Source: Entomomonas sp. E2T0
GTDB lineage: Bacteria; Pseudomonadota; Gammaproteobacteria; Pseudomonadales; Pseudomonadaceae
NCBI RefSeq assembly: GCF_025985425.1
Contig: NZ_CP094972.1
Coordinates: 3,151,540 to 3,215,539 of the forward strand
DNA length: 64,000 nucleotides
Direction: 5' to 3'
Positions within the stretch are counted from its first letter, which is position 1; every line of letters begins with the position of its first letter. Below the pieces are notes generated by a model. That model made no database searches, had not been told where the DNA came from, and saw only the letters and a program-made list of their open reading frames with translations. The position numbers and the translations under genes are program-made. Shown piece after piece: positions 48,955 to 58,822 of this stretch.

Positions 48955-49629
48955 ATGAAAAAATATTTTGCTGAATTTATTGGAACGGCTACTTTAGTGT
49001 TATTTGGTTGTGGTGCGGCTGTATTAGCTGGAGATCAAGTAGGACAATTAGGTATCGCGTTTGCTTTTGGTCTTAGCATTGTAGCAATGGCTTATGCCAT
49101 AGGGCCAATTTCAGGCTGTCATATAAACCCTGCTGTTACTATTGGTGCACTAGTAAGTAATCGTATCTCTATAAAAGATGCTATTCCTTACATTATCGCT
49201 CAATGTCTTGGAGCTATCGCAGGAGCATCTATTCTCTATCTTATTGCCAGTGGCTCACCTGATTTTACACTAGCTAATGGCCTTGGACACAATGGCTATG
49301 GTGCTGGTTATCAAGGTCAATATAATTTACTTGCTGCTGCATTATTTGAAACTGTTGCTACTTTTATCTTTGTATTTGTTATTCTTGGTTCTACCCATGA
49401 ACAAGCATTAAACAAATTTGCAGGATTAGCTATTGGCTTTACCTTAGTGCTTATTCATATTGTTGGTATTCATGTAACAGGTGTTTCTGTTAACCCTGCT
49501 CGTAGCTTAGGCCCAGCCTTATTTAATGGACATGCCTTATCACAATTATGGGTATTTATTGTATTCCCTATCTTAGGTGCCGTAATAGCAGGACTTGTTT
49601 ACAAATTAAAATTAATCTATAACAAGTAA
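48955..49629 (+). CDS. aqpZ: aquaporin Z
   Basis: Water channel of the inner membrane (MIP family, 224 residues). The two pore-forming loops are SGCHINPAVTIGALV and GVSVNPARSLGPALF, each with the NPA triad, and the selectivity-filter residues fit a water-specific AqpZ. There are six helices. The GLGHNGYGAGYQG loop is typical of AqpZ. It is inserted between plsY and tsaD, which are adjacent in Pseudomonas. Confidence 0.95.
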   Translation: MKKYFAEFIGTATLVLFGCGAAVLAGDQVGQLGIAFAFGLSIVAMAYAIGPISGCHINPAVTIGALVSNRISIKDAIPYIIAQCLGAIAGASILYLIASGSPDFTLANGLGHNGYGAGYQGQYNLLAAALFETVATFIFVFVILGSTHEQALNKFAGLAIGFTLVLIHIVGIHVTGVSVNPARSLGPALFNGHALSQLWVFIVFPILGAVIAGLVYKLKLIYNK

Positions 49630-49640
49630 TCAATACATAT

Positions 49641-49666
49641 AAGGGTATCAATTAGCGATACCCTTT
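49641..49666. terminator. terminator between aqpZ and tsaD
   Basis: AAGGGTATC at 49641-49649 pairs with GATACCCTT at 49657-49665 around a 7-nt loop, between convergent genes. The T tract is broken (TTTATATTT). Confidence 0.75.
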
Positions 49667-49673
49667 ATATTTG

Positions 49674-50699
49674 TTAAATTGCAGGTAACTGTTCCATTGG
49701 CCAACGTGCTCTTACTTCTATTGCTAAATCGCCATGTTCACCCGCCATTAATCGTTGGCAACCTGCATAAGCAATCATTGCACCATTATCAGTACAAAAC
49801 TGTGGGCGTGCATAAAATACATTACCCTTGAAAGGTTTAACCATTTCTTCTAAAGAGTGACGAAGCACTTTATTAGCACTCACACCACCTGCAATAACCA
49901 ATTGATTTAAACCTGTTTGTTCTAAGGCTCGACCACATTTTATAGTTAATGTTTCCACTACTGCCTGCTGAAATGCTAACGCAATATCGGCTTTAGTTTG
50001 TTCGCTATCATCATTATCTGCTTTGCATTGCTGCCAAGCATTTAAAGCTGCGGTTTTAAGGCCACTAAAACTAAACATTAAGCCAGGACGATCGGTCATA
50101 GGTCTGGGAAACTTAAAACGCTTTACCATGCCTTGCTCTGCCAAACGAGCAATTTCTGGTCCACCGGGATAATTAAGCCCTAATAGTTTAGCTGTTTTAT
50201 CAAAGGCTTCACCTGCGGCATCATCTACAGATTCACCTAGTAATTCATAACGACCAATACCTTCCACTTTCACTAATTGGGTATGACCACCAGATACTAA
50301 TAAAGCAACAAAAGGAAATTTAGGAGGATTTTCTTCTAACATAGGCGCTAGCAAATGACCTTCCATATGATGCACGCCTACGGAGGGAATACCCCACGCA
50401 AAAGACAGCGCTTGAGCAAATGAAGCACCTACTAACAAAGCACCCACTAAACCTGGCCCTGCGGTATAGGCTATGGCATCAATCGCTGACTTTGCACAGC
50501 CTGCTTCAGCTAACACTTGATTTAGTAAAGGGATTAACCGCTTAATATGGTCGCGTGATGCTAATTCAGGTACTACTCCACCATAAATACGGTGTAAGTC
50601 AATCTGACTAAATAAAGCGTCAGCTAATAGCCCTTTTTTGCTGTCATACAACGCCACACCTGTTTCATCACAAGAGGTTTCTAACCCCAATACTAACAT
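49674..50699 (-). CDS. tsaD: tRNA N6-adenosine threonylcarbamoyltransferase TsaD
   Basis: Catalytic subunit forming t6A at position 37 of ANN-decoding tRNAs together with TsaB, TsaC and TsaE. It has an ASKHA fold: [16 protein letters not shown] at the start, the metal-binding HHMEGH motif near residue 111, [11 protein letters not shown] and [17 protein letters not shown]. 341 residues. The usual neighbour rpsU is not found upstream within the window. It is terminated together with aqpZ by the shared hairpin. Confidence 0.97.
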   Translation of the reverse strand: MLVLGLETSCDETGVALYDSKKGLLADALFSQIDLHRIYGGVVPELASRDHIKRLIPLLNQVLAEAGCAKSAIDAIAYTAGPGLVGALLVGASFAQALSFAWGIPSVGVHHMEGHLLAPMLEENPPKFPFVALLVSGGHTQLVKVEGIGRYELLGESVDDAAGEAFDKTAKLLGLNYPGGPEIARLAEQGMVKRFKFPRPMTDRPGLMFSFSGLKTAALNAWQQCKADNDDSEQTKADIALAFQQAVVETLTIKCGRALEQTGLNQLVIAGGVSANKVLRHSLEEMVKPFKGNVFYARPQFCTDNGAMIAYAGCQRLMAGEHGDLAIEVRARWPMEQLPAI

Positions 50700-50780
50700 T
50701 TGCTATTTCCTACTAAAGATAAACGGTGGCTATTATAGCGGAAAATAGCTACTGTTTATGTAGTTATCAATTACTTTATA

Positions 50781-51095
50781 TTAATCCCAATGCAGTGGCC
50801 CTTGAGTAATTTTTGTTAAAGCCTCATTAATATCAAATATTTTATAGTTGATATTGCTTGCACCCATTTTTTCTACTCGTTTTTGATGCATATCTACATA
50901 GTTTTGGGCTGACTCTCTGTCTTTAAATAGATAAATACCACCAGCTTCATTGGTTGCTTTATTCTCTGTCCAGATTTTAGCAATAAAACCAGGTTCTTTA
51001 GTAATACTGTTAGCTAACTCTGTGGCAGGATTAACCAAACGATCACCCAACATATCTGCCGACATAGTAAAATCGATTTGTAATATTACAGCCAT
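50781..51095 (-). CDS. YdhR-family monooxygenase-like protein
   Basis: Small dimeric alpha/beta-barrel protein of the YdhR family (104 residues), related by fold to antibiotic-biosynthesis monooxygenases. The central block TKEPGFIAKIWTENKATNE followed by GGIYLFKDRESAQNYVDMH matches E. coli YdhR closely. No cofactor or substrate is established for this family. It is probably monocistronic. Confidence 0.88.
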   Translation of the reverse strand: MAVILQIDFTMSADMLGDRLVNPATELANSITKEPGFIAKIWTENKATNEAGGIYLFKDRESAQNYVDMHQKRVEKMGASNINYKIFDINEALTKITQGPLHWD

Positions 51096-51177
51096 AACTT
51101 TCCCTCATTAGAAAACATTTAGTGTTTAAACATTATTTTTAATGTATCACTATTAGCTATTACTGTAAAACATCGTA

Positions 51178-52392
51178 CTAATCTTGCAAAACACCTTTTA
51201 TATAATGTTGTTGCTTATACTTGGAGCCATCCTCAGCCCAATATTGCCATGTACCATTCGCTAAATTATGATTATATTCACCTGTTAATAATGGTTTACC
51301 GTTATCATACCATTGCAACCATTTACCTTGCTTCTCACCCTCTTGGTAATTGGCTTCTATAAACTTATTACCATTAGGATACCAAAGCGTCCAAAGTCCT
51401 TGTTGTAAACCTTGCTGATAATTACTCTGTTCTCTTTTTTCACCATTATCATACCAAGCTAACCATGACCCTTGCCGCCTACCTTGTACATAACTGCCCT
51501 GTTGTGCTAATTGACCATTAAGGTGCATTCTCGTTACTTGCCCAGTAGCTTCGCCCTGCTTATAGGTTATTTTGGCTGACAACTGACCATTATCATGCCA
51601 ATATTGCCAAATACCATGGCGTTTGCCCTGTTGATAACGCCCTTCATAAGCTTTTTGTCCATTAGCGTACCAACGTTGCCATAAACCATCTTCAAAGCCA
51701 TTTTGATAGTAATGAATAAACCTATCCCCAGAATCATAGAAACCCTGCCAGAATCCCTCTTTTTTACCTTGTTTATATTGCCCAGTGATTTCTGATTTAC
51801 CATCATAAAACCAACTCTGCCATGTACCATTTAACAAGCCATTGCTATAGAACTCATCATATTGTTGCTGACCATTGGTATGCCACATTTGCCAATGACC
51901 TTGCTGTTTGCCCTGTATATAACTACCTCGTTGTTTTATTCGCTGGTTGTTATACCATGATATCCATTCGCCAACCTTTTCCCCTTGCTGATAATTACCT
52001 TCTAGGCTTTTACCACCTAAAAAGTTCCAATAAGTCCAAGTACCCTGTGGTTTACCTTTTAAAAAATTAGCTTCTAAAAACTTTTGACCATCACTGCGCC
52101 AGACAATCAAAACGCCATCGATGTGATAATTTAAATAATCATCTAACTCAAAATTATTTAATGCTAGTTGCTGTTGATTTAATAATAGATAAGGATCAGT
52201 ATACTTCATACCTTCTTGGTAAAAATCCTGTACTAGAAAGCCTTGCTTAGTTGTATTAATTAGCTTACGGACAAAAGATTCATTTTCTGCGACTACTTCA
52301 TTCGATTGATAAGCAATAGATGTAGCTTGTAAATAATTCCAATAACAGCTCAAATTTAATAGCAGTAATAAAATAATTATTTTTTTCATCAT
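51178..52392 (-). CDS. secreted MORN_2/YwqK-type repeat protein
   Basis: 404 residues with an N-terminal signal sequence (about residues 1-22). No canonical lipobox is visible, although NLSC is close. After an 90-residue lead-in the protein is built from about twelve tandem units of 23-24 residues of the type G-K-x-x-G-x-W-x-x-W-Y-x-N-G-x-K-x-x-E-x-x-Y-x-x. This is the MORN_2 pattern of YwqK-like antitoxin-repeat proteins. The ATG at 52407 has no Shine-Dalgarno, while the paired ATGs at 52392 and 52389 lie after GGA at a fair distance. No toxin partner is adjacent. The function is unknown. Confidence 0.82.
   Translation of the reverse strand: MMKKIIILLLLLNLSCYWNYLQATSIAYQSNEVVAENESFVRKLINTTKQGFLVQDFYQEGMKYTDPYLLLNQQQLALNNFELDDYLNYHIDGVLIVWRSDGQKFLEANFLKGKPQGTWTYWNFLGGKSLEGNYQQGEKVGEWISWYNNQRIKQRGSYIQGKQQGHWQMWHTNGQQQYDEFYSNGLLNGTWQSWFYDGKSEITGQYKQGKKEGFWQGFYDSGDRFIHYYQNGFEDGLWQRWYANGQKAYEGRYQQGKRHGIWQYWHDNGQLSAKITYKQGEATGQVTRMHLNGQLAQQGSYVQGRRQGSWLAWYDNGEKREQSNYQQGLQQGLWTLWYPNGNKFIEANYQEGEKQGKWLQWYDNGKPLLTGEYNHNLANGTWQYWAEDGSKYKQQHYIKGVLQD
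51196..52056 (-). repeat. tandem MORN_2-type coding repeats
   Basis: About twelve consecutive units of 69-72 bp encode the G-x-W-x-x-W-Y-x-N-G repeat. Units are diverged in DNA but constant in the glycine, tryptophan and tyrosine positions, which shows selection on the protein and not recent amplification. Confidence 0.8.
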
Positions 52393-52489
52393 TAGTAAAA
52401 ATTCCATATTGCGATGAGCAATATAAAATGGTTATTTCTTTTCTAAGTAAAATTAAATATATCGAAAATAATAGCCTTTTGATATAAGA

Positions 52490-53452
52490 CTAATGGGGTC
52501 TTTCTACATTTATCCAAACAAACTTATTACGATCTATCCTCGTTTCATCATCTAAACGATAAGCCACTAACTTACCATATTTTACTGCACTGTAATCAAG
52601 ACAAGCTAAATTATTTTGGATAGGAGCAGGCATTCCCTCACACCAATAATGCCCTACAAATAATAATGGCTCATCAGCTGAATAAACTGAACAACTATGT
52701 TTTTGTTGATCAGTTAAAGGGGTAATCATTGCATTATGTGGCAATGCATCAGGTTGAAAAACTACATCTTGATAAGTCTCAGGATGATCTGCCCAAAATT
52801 TTGCCCTAAAGACATTACGGGCATAACCATCTTTGCTTACTAATACCTGACCATCGAGTAAAGGTAACCTCAATCCTTTTAATAAATGATCAAATATCTT
52901 ATAAGCCACACTATGATGATAAACAGATTGCTGTAATAACTCAGGAGTAATCTGTTGGTTAGGACAAAGTTCTTTAAACTGGTTAATTAACAGTTGATCC
53001 CAATAGGCATGTACTAATCGGAAACGTCCTGCATCAATAAATAAAGGCAAACTATAAAACCATTGTAAAAATTCCTGCCATTCATCAGGATAAGCAGCAA
53101 ATTGCTCAAGTGTCTCATTTATTATGCGCTTATTTCTTGCATTATGAGCATGTACAAACTCACTTGGCTTATCTTGACGTGGGGTAAACCAACCTAAGCT
53201 ATAATACTCATGGTTACCCATTAAACAAATAGCTTGCCCTGCATCTACCATCGCTTTAACTATATGCAAGGCCCCTCTAATATGAGGCCCCCTATCAACA
53301 ATATCCCCCAAGAATAAAGCCATCCGCTTAGGATGTCGCCACACACCTTGCTGCTTGCTATAACCCAACTGTTCTAATAACTGGCTTAACGCATTAGCAC
53401 AACCATGTATATCTCCTATAATGTCGTATCCCCTCTTTGGATCAAGCCACAT
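52490..53452 (-). CDS. calcineurin-like metallophosphatase (serine/threonine-type)
   Basis: Dinuclear-metal phosphatase with the ordered motifs YDIIGDIHGC (residue about 10), LFLGDIVDRGP and LMGNHEYY, followed by a late histidine in VGHYWCEG. That order matches PrpE/ApaH-like phosphatases. 320 residues. The substrate (phosphoprotein or dinucleotide) is not determinable. Its ATG overlaps the nadK stop by one base, so it is translationally coupled to NAD kinase, a pairing also seen in Pseudomonas. Confidence 0.88.
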   Translation of the reverse strand: MWLDPKRGYDIIGDIHGCANALSQLLEQLGYSKQQGVWRHPKRMALFLGDIVDRGPHIRGALHIVKAMVDAGQAICLMGNHEYYSLGWFTPRQDKPSEFVHAHNARNKRIINETLEQFAAYPDEWQEFLQWFYSLPLFIDAGRFRLVHAYWDQLLINQFKELCPNQQITPELLQQSVYHHSVAYKIFDHLLKGLRLPLLDGQVLVSKDGYARNVFRAKFWADHPETYQDVVFQPDALPHNAMITPLTDQQKHSCSVYSADEPLLFVGHYWCEGMPAPIQNNLACLDYSAVKYGKLVAYRLDDETRIDRNKFVWINVERPH

Positions 53453-54342
53453 TAGTCATGTTCCCTTCCCAAACGACTGCCCCAACCGAGCTTATTACGA
53501 CAAATTTCATAGTAGTTATAATCTAGTAAATGCAATAACTTAACTTTATGTCTATTTTTGCGTACCGTAATGACATCGCCTGGTGCACAATACAAATGAT
53601 TTTGTGCATCACAGGAAACTTGTGGATGAATATCGATATTAGGAGAAATAACTATTTTTAACTCACTGCGCGCATCCACCACAATAGGACGACTAGAAAG
53701 TGTATGTGGATACATTGGTACTACTACAATAGCGTCTAGCTTAGGATGCATAATAGGGCCACCTGCTGAAAGCGCGTAAGCCGTAGAACCTGTAGGTGTA
53801 GAAATAATTAAACCATCCGCACGTTGGCTACTAATAAATTGACCATCCAAGAAAATCTCAAACTCAATCATCCGTGCTGATTGACCAGCATGCAGTACGA
53901 CATCATTTAATGCATCAGCACAACCTGTAGATTGATCGTTATGGTAGGAATGAGCAGTTAATAAAAAGCGTTCTTCCACAATATAACGCCCTTCTAACAC
54001 TTCTGTTATCTGAGCTTCTAATTCATCAGGCTTGATATCTGTTAAAAAACCTAAATTACCCCGATTAATACCTAATAAAGGAATATTATAAGGTGCTAAC
54101 TCCCTTGCTGCACCAAGTACACTGCCATCACCACCCACCACAATAGCTAAATCACAGCTTTCCCCCATTAGGCTATAGGAGGCTACTTGCATATCATGCT
54201 CAGAGATCGCTTCAGCAATGGATTCTTCCAACATCACATGTAGGTTTTTCTCTGCTAAAAACTGTTTCAGCCGAAACACTGTATCAATCACTTGTTGACT
54301 GCCTAAACGACCTATAATGCCTACATTACGAAATTGAATCAT
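53452..54342 (-). CDS. nadK: NAD kinase
   Basis: Phosphorylates NAD to NADP in the cytosol. The catalytic GGDGS motif lies in LAIVVGGDGSVLGAARELA, followed by GINRGNLGFLTDI, RADGLIISTPTGSTAYALSAGGP and the conserved C-terminal half. 296 residues, standard length. It forms an operon with the metallophosphatase downstream. Confidence 0.97.
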   Translation of the reverse strand: MIQFRNVGIIGRLGSQQVIDTVFRLKQFLAEKNLHVMLEESIAEAISEHDMQVASYSLMGESCDLAIVVGGDGSVLGAARELAPYNIPLLGINRGNLGFLTDIKPDELEAQITEVLEGRYIVEERFLLTAHSYHNDQSTGCADALNDVVLHAGQSARMIEFEIFLDGQFISSQRADGLIISTPTGSTAYALSAGGPIMHPKLDAIVVVPMYPHTLSSRPIVVDARSELKIVISPNIDIHPQVSCDAQNHLYCAPGDVITVRKNRHKVKLLHLLDYNYYEICRNKLGWGSRLGREHD

Positions 54343-54413
54343 GCTGCTTTAACCTATTAATCCGTACCTAGTTTAAGTTTGAAGTAATGACCACTATTTA
54401 ACAAATAATATGC

Positions 54414-54863
54414 CTATCCTACTCTAAAAATTAAATAATCTTCCCATTTATCTTCGCTAACATTCGTTTCACTTAACATTTTGCCTGACATAGTAATACC
54501 CGATTTAATGGTCGTTGCTGGATCACCCGTTAATAATGGATGCCAATCAGGCAATTTATCATTTTCAGCTAACCGACGATAAGCACAAGTAGGCGGTAAC
54601 CAATGAAAACTATCAATATCTTTTACAGTAAGTTGTATACAATCAGCTACATATTGTCTACGATCAATATAATGCTGACACTGACAAGTTTTTAAATCCA
54701 ACAGTTTACAGGCAATACGCGTGTAGTAGACACAATCATCCTCATCATCTTGTAATTTCTGTAAACAACATAATCCACAACCATCACATAGTGCTTCCCA
54801 CTCTTCTGTGGTCATTTCCTGTAAAGTCTTAGTTTCCCAAAACCGTTTTACTTTATCTGCCAT
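54414..54863 (-). CDS. YcgN/UPF0260-family cysteine-cluster protein
   Basis: Small cytosolic protein (149 residues) with the zinc- or iron-cluster type cysteine set of the YcgN/YkgJ family: [12 protein letters not shown] near residue 27, then [19 protein letters not shown] and DCIQL, with the following LPPTCAYR. E. coli YcgN function is unknown. It is probably a single gene or the first of the nadK operon (gap 71 bp). Confidence 0.88.
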   Translation of the reverse strand: MADKVKRFWETKTLQEMTTEEWEALCDGCGLCCLQKLQDDEDDCVYYTRIACKLLDLKTCQCQHYIDRRQYVADCIQLTVKDIDSFHWLPPTCAYRRLAENDKLPDWHPLLTGDPATTIKSGITMSGKMLSETNVSEDKWEDYLIFRVG

Positions 54864-54978
54864 TGCCTAAACTCATCAGCTAAATTACTAGTAAACGCAT
54901 TTATTTTTACTTTATGATGTTATTATAGTAGATAACCGCTATTAATTAATTTACTTTTTAATGAATGATTGAGCCTTT

Positions 54979-55377
54979 ATGATTAAATTTGTATTAGGAG
55001 CCCAAGGCTTACCTGATTGCTGTAAAAGACCTTTTCATCTTAATTCCAAACAACAACAAGCATTACGTGCTGAACAAAGCATTAGTTGTCCTTTTTGTAA
55101 AAATCCTATTGCACTAGTAGATGAAGAAGAAAGAAATCGCTTTGCTAACTTTGGTAATCCCTGCTTTTATATCACCATAGTGCCTCGTGTTGTCTTAGTA
55201 TTAATCGCTGTTAGCTTAGTAATTGCCTCTGTAACAGGCTATTTAACCTCCCTACCTAAAGAAGTATTTTTTGCCATCGTGGTTATAGGTATTGCTACCG
55301 CTATTGGTGGTAATGCTTATGCACAACATATTTCTAATCGTAAATTACGGCTTCGTTTACAACGAGTTAAAAATTAG
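54979..55377 (+). CDS. small zinc-ribbon membrane protein, unknown
   Basis: 132 residues that I do not recognise. The N-terminal 50 residues carry a possible zinc ribbon (paired Cys at 14-15, CPFC at about 37-40). Two membrane helices follow (about 66-90 and 94-112), then a basic tail rich in R and K. It is probably an inner-membrane protein with a cytosolic zinc head. The ATG at 54979 is the only sensible start. It stands alone, with a bidirectional terminator shared with rssC. Confidence 0.65.
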   Translation: MIKFVLGAQGLPDCCKRPFHLNSKQQQALRAEQSISCPFCKNPIALVDEEERNRFANFGNPCFYITIVPRVVLVLIAVSLVIASVTGYLTSLPKEVFFAIVVIGIATAIGGNAYAQHISNRKLRLRLQRVKN

Positions 55378-55386
55378 CACTCATAA

Positions 55387-55412
55387 AAAAGACCACTTAT
55401 AAGTGGTCTTTT
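55387..55412. terminator. bidirectional terminator between the zinc-ribbon gene and rssC
   Basis: A 26-bp perfect palindrome (left half AAAAGACCACTTA) has A and T tracts at its ends between convergent genes. Confidence 0.95.
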
Positions 55413-55437
55413 CTGATTAAAATTTGCGCCATTTCAT

Positions 55438-55932
55438 TTATTGTGCTTCTAAAGTACTTACTAGGTCTTTAAATGCTGCTTTATTGTTATCGTTAACATC
55501 CATTAGAATTTTATGCGCTTCTAATACTTTCTCCTTTACAAAGGCCTCAGAGCAAACATCAGAAGTTAAATCTTTAAGGTCAAGCCATTGTTCTTGCTTA
55601 CCCTCAGTTATATCAAAAGAATCCTTTATACCCATAGAATCTAATAAACGAATAATATCTTCATTAGAAGTTTCTAAGGTAGGCAAAACATTAATTGACT
55701 GCTTAGCTAAAATAGATAACTTAGCTAATAATCCCAATGTTGTGCTATCTAAACTTACTGCATCCATTAAATCTAAAGTAACACCTTTAAATTTATTTTC
55801 AGCAAACAGCTTAGAAATTGCTGTATCAAGAGCTGTACATAATGTTAAACGAACATCTCCTGTTAATTTTAAAACAAATAGATCATCCTGTTCAGTGTAT
55901 AAAATCTTCCCTGTTGAATGCTCAATACTCAT
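55438..55932 (-). CDS. rssC: anti-sigma-factor antagonist RssC-like STAS protein
   Basis: STAS-domain protein (164 residues) with a C-terminal helical extension. The core is FVLKLTGDVRLTLCTALDTA and TLDLMDAVSLDSTTLGLLAKLS, where Ser63 or a neighbour is the expected phosphorylation site. The extension VCSEAFVKEKVLEAHKILMDVN matches the Pseudomonas RssC (PA2797) pattern. It overlaps rssB by four bases (ATGA). Together they resemble a partner-switching module, likely acting on stress sigma-factor turnover or biofilm genes. Confidence 0.85.
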   Translation of the reverse strand: MSIEHSTGKILYTEQDDLFVLKLTGDVRLTLCTALDTAISKLFAENKFKGVTLDLMDAVSLDSTTLGLLAKLSILAKQSINVLPTLETSNEDIIRLLDSMGIKDSFDITEGKQEQWLDLKDLTSDVCSEAFVKEKVLEAHKILMDVNDNNKAAFKDLVSTLEAQ

Positions 55933-57092
55933 ATGGCGTTTCCGCGTATAAACAATAATGATATATCATCTGGTGATGCTTCTAACTCTGCCAAACCTAA
56001 TACATCTAATAATGACTCCAACGAACCATCATTTTCTGCAACCAATTTGGGAAGCAATAGCTCTTTTTCCTTAAGATCATTACCAGGTAATAAATCCAAA
56101 ATACCATCAGACAATAACGTTAATGTATAACTTGTTGGCAACTGTATTTTAATATCTTCAAACACAGCATCCTCAAACAAGCCTACAACCTTACCAGTTC
56201 CTTCTAAATAATGCCCTTTTCCTTCACTACTCAGCACGGGGAGTGGCAAATGTCCCCCCATTGTATAAGTGAGTGTATTATTCTTTTCGTTAATTATACC
56301 CATTACCATTGTTACATGCTTGCCTATTTTACTATCTATTAGTCCCTTATTAATATGGCCTAATAAAATAGAAGGTTTCAACTCCCTAACTAACCCTTTG
56401 CGATGCAACTTGTACAACCAGCTGGTTGTAATAAATTTTAATAAAATAGTAGCAAATGCAGAAGAAGCTCCATGCCCAGAAACATCCGCCAGATAGAAGA
56501 AAACTTGTTCATCATCTATGCGGAAATAATCCACAAAGTCCCCTGATAAATACAACGAGGGAATAACTTTATGCGCAAAATGTAAGCCATTAGTATTCCA
56601 AGGCGTTTCAGGCAACATATTCATTTGTGCCCGATGCCCTGCATCTTGGTCTTCTTTTAATAAATTAAGGCTTTCTTGCAACTGTAATTGATAAAGATAG
56701 TTCTCTTTTGCTAATTTAACGCGCTCTAAACTACGTTTTATTGAATGTTCAAGAACAGCTAAGTCTTCGATAGGTTTAATTAAATAGTCAACCGCACCTA
56801 AACGTAAAGCCTCTACAGCATCATTCATAACGCCTGCACCAGAAACCACAATCACAGGAAGCTCCGGGTCTACCTCAACGATATGCCGTATTAGATCAAT
56901 CCCACCTAATTTTGGCATACGTAAATCACAAATAACCAAATCAGGGCGCTTGCTTTCAAATACTGCTAGCCCCTCGGCACCATCTGCTGATTGTAATACG
57001 GTAAAGCCGCTATCTTCTAGATAGGCCGCTATACTCGCACGTACCACTCTATCATCATCAATTATTAATAAGGTGGCATGAGCGTTTGACAT
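55929..57092 (-). CDS. rssB: response regulator RssB with PP2C/SpoIIE-type phosphatase domain
   Basis: Orphan response regulator (387 residues). The receiver domain (1-125) has LLIIDDDRVVRAS, Asp56 in VICDLRMP, and VVSGAGVMNDAVEALRLGAVDYLIKP. After a helical linker, a PP2C-type domain keeps its metal residues: LSGDFVDYF, LADVSGHGASSAFATILLKF, LLSDGILDLLP and PDDISLLFI. E. coli RssB, an adaptor that delivers RpoS to ClpXP, has a degenerate phosphatase domain, whereas this one looks active and probably dephosphorylates RssC. It is the first gene of rssB-rssC, as in Pseudomonas. Confidence 0.87.
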   Translation of the reverse strand: MSNAHATLLIIDDDRVVRASIAAYLEDSGFTVLQSADGAEGLAVFESKRPDLVICDLRMPKLGGIDLIRHIVEVDPELPVIVVSGAGVMNDAVEALRLGAVDYLIKPIEDLAVLEHSIKRSLERVKLAKENYLYQLQLQESLNLLKEDQDAGHRAQMNMLPETPWNTNGLHFAHKVIPSLYLSGDFVDYFRIDDEQVFFYLADVSGHGASSAFATILLKFITTSWLYKLHRKGLVRELKPSILLGHINKGLIDSKIGKHVTMVMGIINEKNNTLTYTMGGHLPLPVLSSEGKGHYLEGTGKVVGLFEDAVFEDIKIQLPTSYTLTLLSDGILDLLPGNDLKEKELLLPKLVAENDGSLESLLDVLGLAELEASPDDISLLFIRGNAI

Positions 57093-57227
57093 ATAAACTC
57101 AACTCGTCTCTAAACTTAGGATAAAAACCAATGCTTAGTTTACCTGAAAATACCTAATAACGGAAAAATATGAACCTTTTTTTTGTTTCAAACAAGATAA
57201 CTTATCAACTAACAATCAGTTAATATT

Positions 57228-57542
57228 TTAAATCAACTTAATTTGAGCTAGCTCTAACCGTTTTAAGCGCTGTTTCAAGTATTCATTATCAGAATGTAAT
57301 TGATCTATTTGCTCTAGCAAGTTAATAGCTAATGCAGTAGCTGTCCAATCAAGTTCTAAATCACGCTGTAAACGTACTGCTTTTCTAACCAGTGCTAATG
57401 CCTGTGTATCAAACACCCACTCTGCAATAGAATCACCCTCAGGCTCTACAATACCATGCTCTACAATTTCAATTAGACAATGTTCAGAAATATGAATAGC
57501 TTGGCATAACTCTCGCACATCATAAACAATGACAGTAACCAT
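57228..57542 (-). CDS. cbpM: chaperone modulator CbpM
   Basis: Small MerR-like protein (104 residues) that binds and inhibits the CbpA J-domain in E. coli. It has a winged-helix-like N-terminal half (ELCQAIHISEHCLIEIVEHGIVEPEG) and a C-terminal coiled coil (LLEQIDQLHSDNEYLKQRL). Its ATG overlaps the cbpA stop by one base, so the inhibitor is coupled to its target. Confidence 0.88.
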   Translation of the reverse strand: MVTVIVYDVRELCQAIHISEHCLIEIVEHGIVEPEGDSIAEWVFDTQALALVRKAVRLQRDLELDWTATALAINLLEQIDQLHSDNEYLKQRLKRLELAQIKLI

Positions 57543-58525
57543 TACTTTTTACCCCCTGCACGTGGATCAAAAGAGTTTTTAGCGGCCAGTTCTTGCCATA
57601 AAGCCTTAGATTCCGCATTTAAAGTCGGAGGCATAACTATTTTCAACATCACATATAAATCGCCAGCTTCCCCATCTTTCTTCTTAGGTAAACCTTTGCC
57701 TTTAACCCTAAATTTTTGACCTGCTTGGCTATTTTCAGGAATATTAATATTAACTTTACCTGCTAATGTAGGAATAGCCACTTTAGCACCCAATGCAGCC
57801 TCCCAAGGTGTTATTGGTAGCGATAAAGTCAGATCATAGTCTTTAACATCAAAATCAGGGTGAGGAGCAAATTTAATAATTAAATACAAATCCCCATTAG
57901 CTGCTCCTCCAATACCAGGTGCGCCCTGTCCTTTTAAACGGATACGTTCACCTGACACAACACCCTTAGGAATTTTCATATTTAAGTTCTTGGTAATATC
58001 GGCTTGACGCTGGCCATTAGTATCATAACTAGGTACTCTATAACTAATAGCTTTTGAGTCACCAGAAACAACTTCCTCTAAAAAGACGGGTAACTCTAAC
58101 TCAATATCTCGCCCCGCTCGTTTAAAAGAAAATCCTGAACCACCTGCATTAGCATGTGCACCGCTTGCACGACGACCTGCTCCAAAAATGGACTCAAAGA
58201 AATCTGAGAAATCCCCCATCTCTCCATCTGTTTCAAAATGGAAACCACCATTGCCCGCACCTGCTTGTGATTGCCAATTAGGTGGCACCTCAAAATTACC
58301 ACCATGCTGTGCATATTGGCGCAACTGATCAAACTCAGCGCGTTTTTCTGGATTTTTTAATACATCATAGGCTTCAGCGACTTCCTTAAACTTATCCTCT
58401 GCTCCTGCCTCTTTATTTACATCAGGATGATACTGCCGTGCTAGCTTACGATAAGCAGCCTTAATCGTCTTATCGTCAGCAGTAGGCTCTACTCCTAATA
58501 CTTTATAATAATCAATAAATTGCAT
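57542..58525 (-). CDS. cbpA: DnaJ-class co-chaperone CbpA
   Basis: Cytosolic/nucleoid J-domain protein stimulating DnaK. It has a J-domain at 1-70 with HPD in [10 protein letters not shown], a Gly/Phe-rich linker ([20 protein letters not shown]) and two beta-barrel C-terminal domains ([43 protein letters not shown]). No zinc-finger cysteines, as expected for CbpA. The frame reaches TTG at 58543, but the ATG at 58525 matches the family (327 residues); GAGGG lies about 11 bases upstream. Confidence 0.93.
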   Translation of the reverse strand: MQFIDYYKVLGVEPTADDKTIKAAYRKLARQYHPDVNKEAGAEDKFKEVAEAYDVLKNPEKRAEFDQLRQYAQHGGNFEVPPNWQSQAGAGNGGFHFETDGEMGDFSDFFESIFGAGRRASGAHANAGGSGFSFKRAGRDIELELPVFLEEVVSGDSKAISYRVPSYDTNGQRQADITKNLNMKIPKGVVSGERIRLKGQGAPGIGGAANGDLYLIIKFAPHPDFDVKDYDLTLSLPITPWEAALGAKVAIPTLAGKVNINIPENSQAGQKFRVKGKGLPKKKDGEAGDLYVMLKIVMPPTLNAESKALWQELAAKNSFDPRAGGKK

Positions 58526-58822
58526 ATCAGTAATAACCCTCAAGTTTTTTAATTAAATGGGTACTACACGCCTACTATTCAAGGGCAACCATACAATATC
58601 ACCCTTAATATACTATTACATTAAGACAATAGAATAAGCCGTTTGTTTACAATAAATGATTATCTATAGCAGATCATTAAAATAACTCTCTTAAATATCC
58701 TCTAAAAACTTTTAACATCTTGTTAAATCAAAGCAATCACTATGACCATCGTCTAACTTACTTAATAGCTGATTATTTATATCATAAAGGCAACTTATTA
58801 TTAATTAACTGAGGTTCTTCTT

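Noticed and set aside
55424-55951. Plus-strand ORF over rssC
   Set aside because: It is a shadow of the clear STAS gene on the other strand; composition is random.
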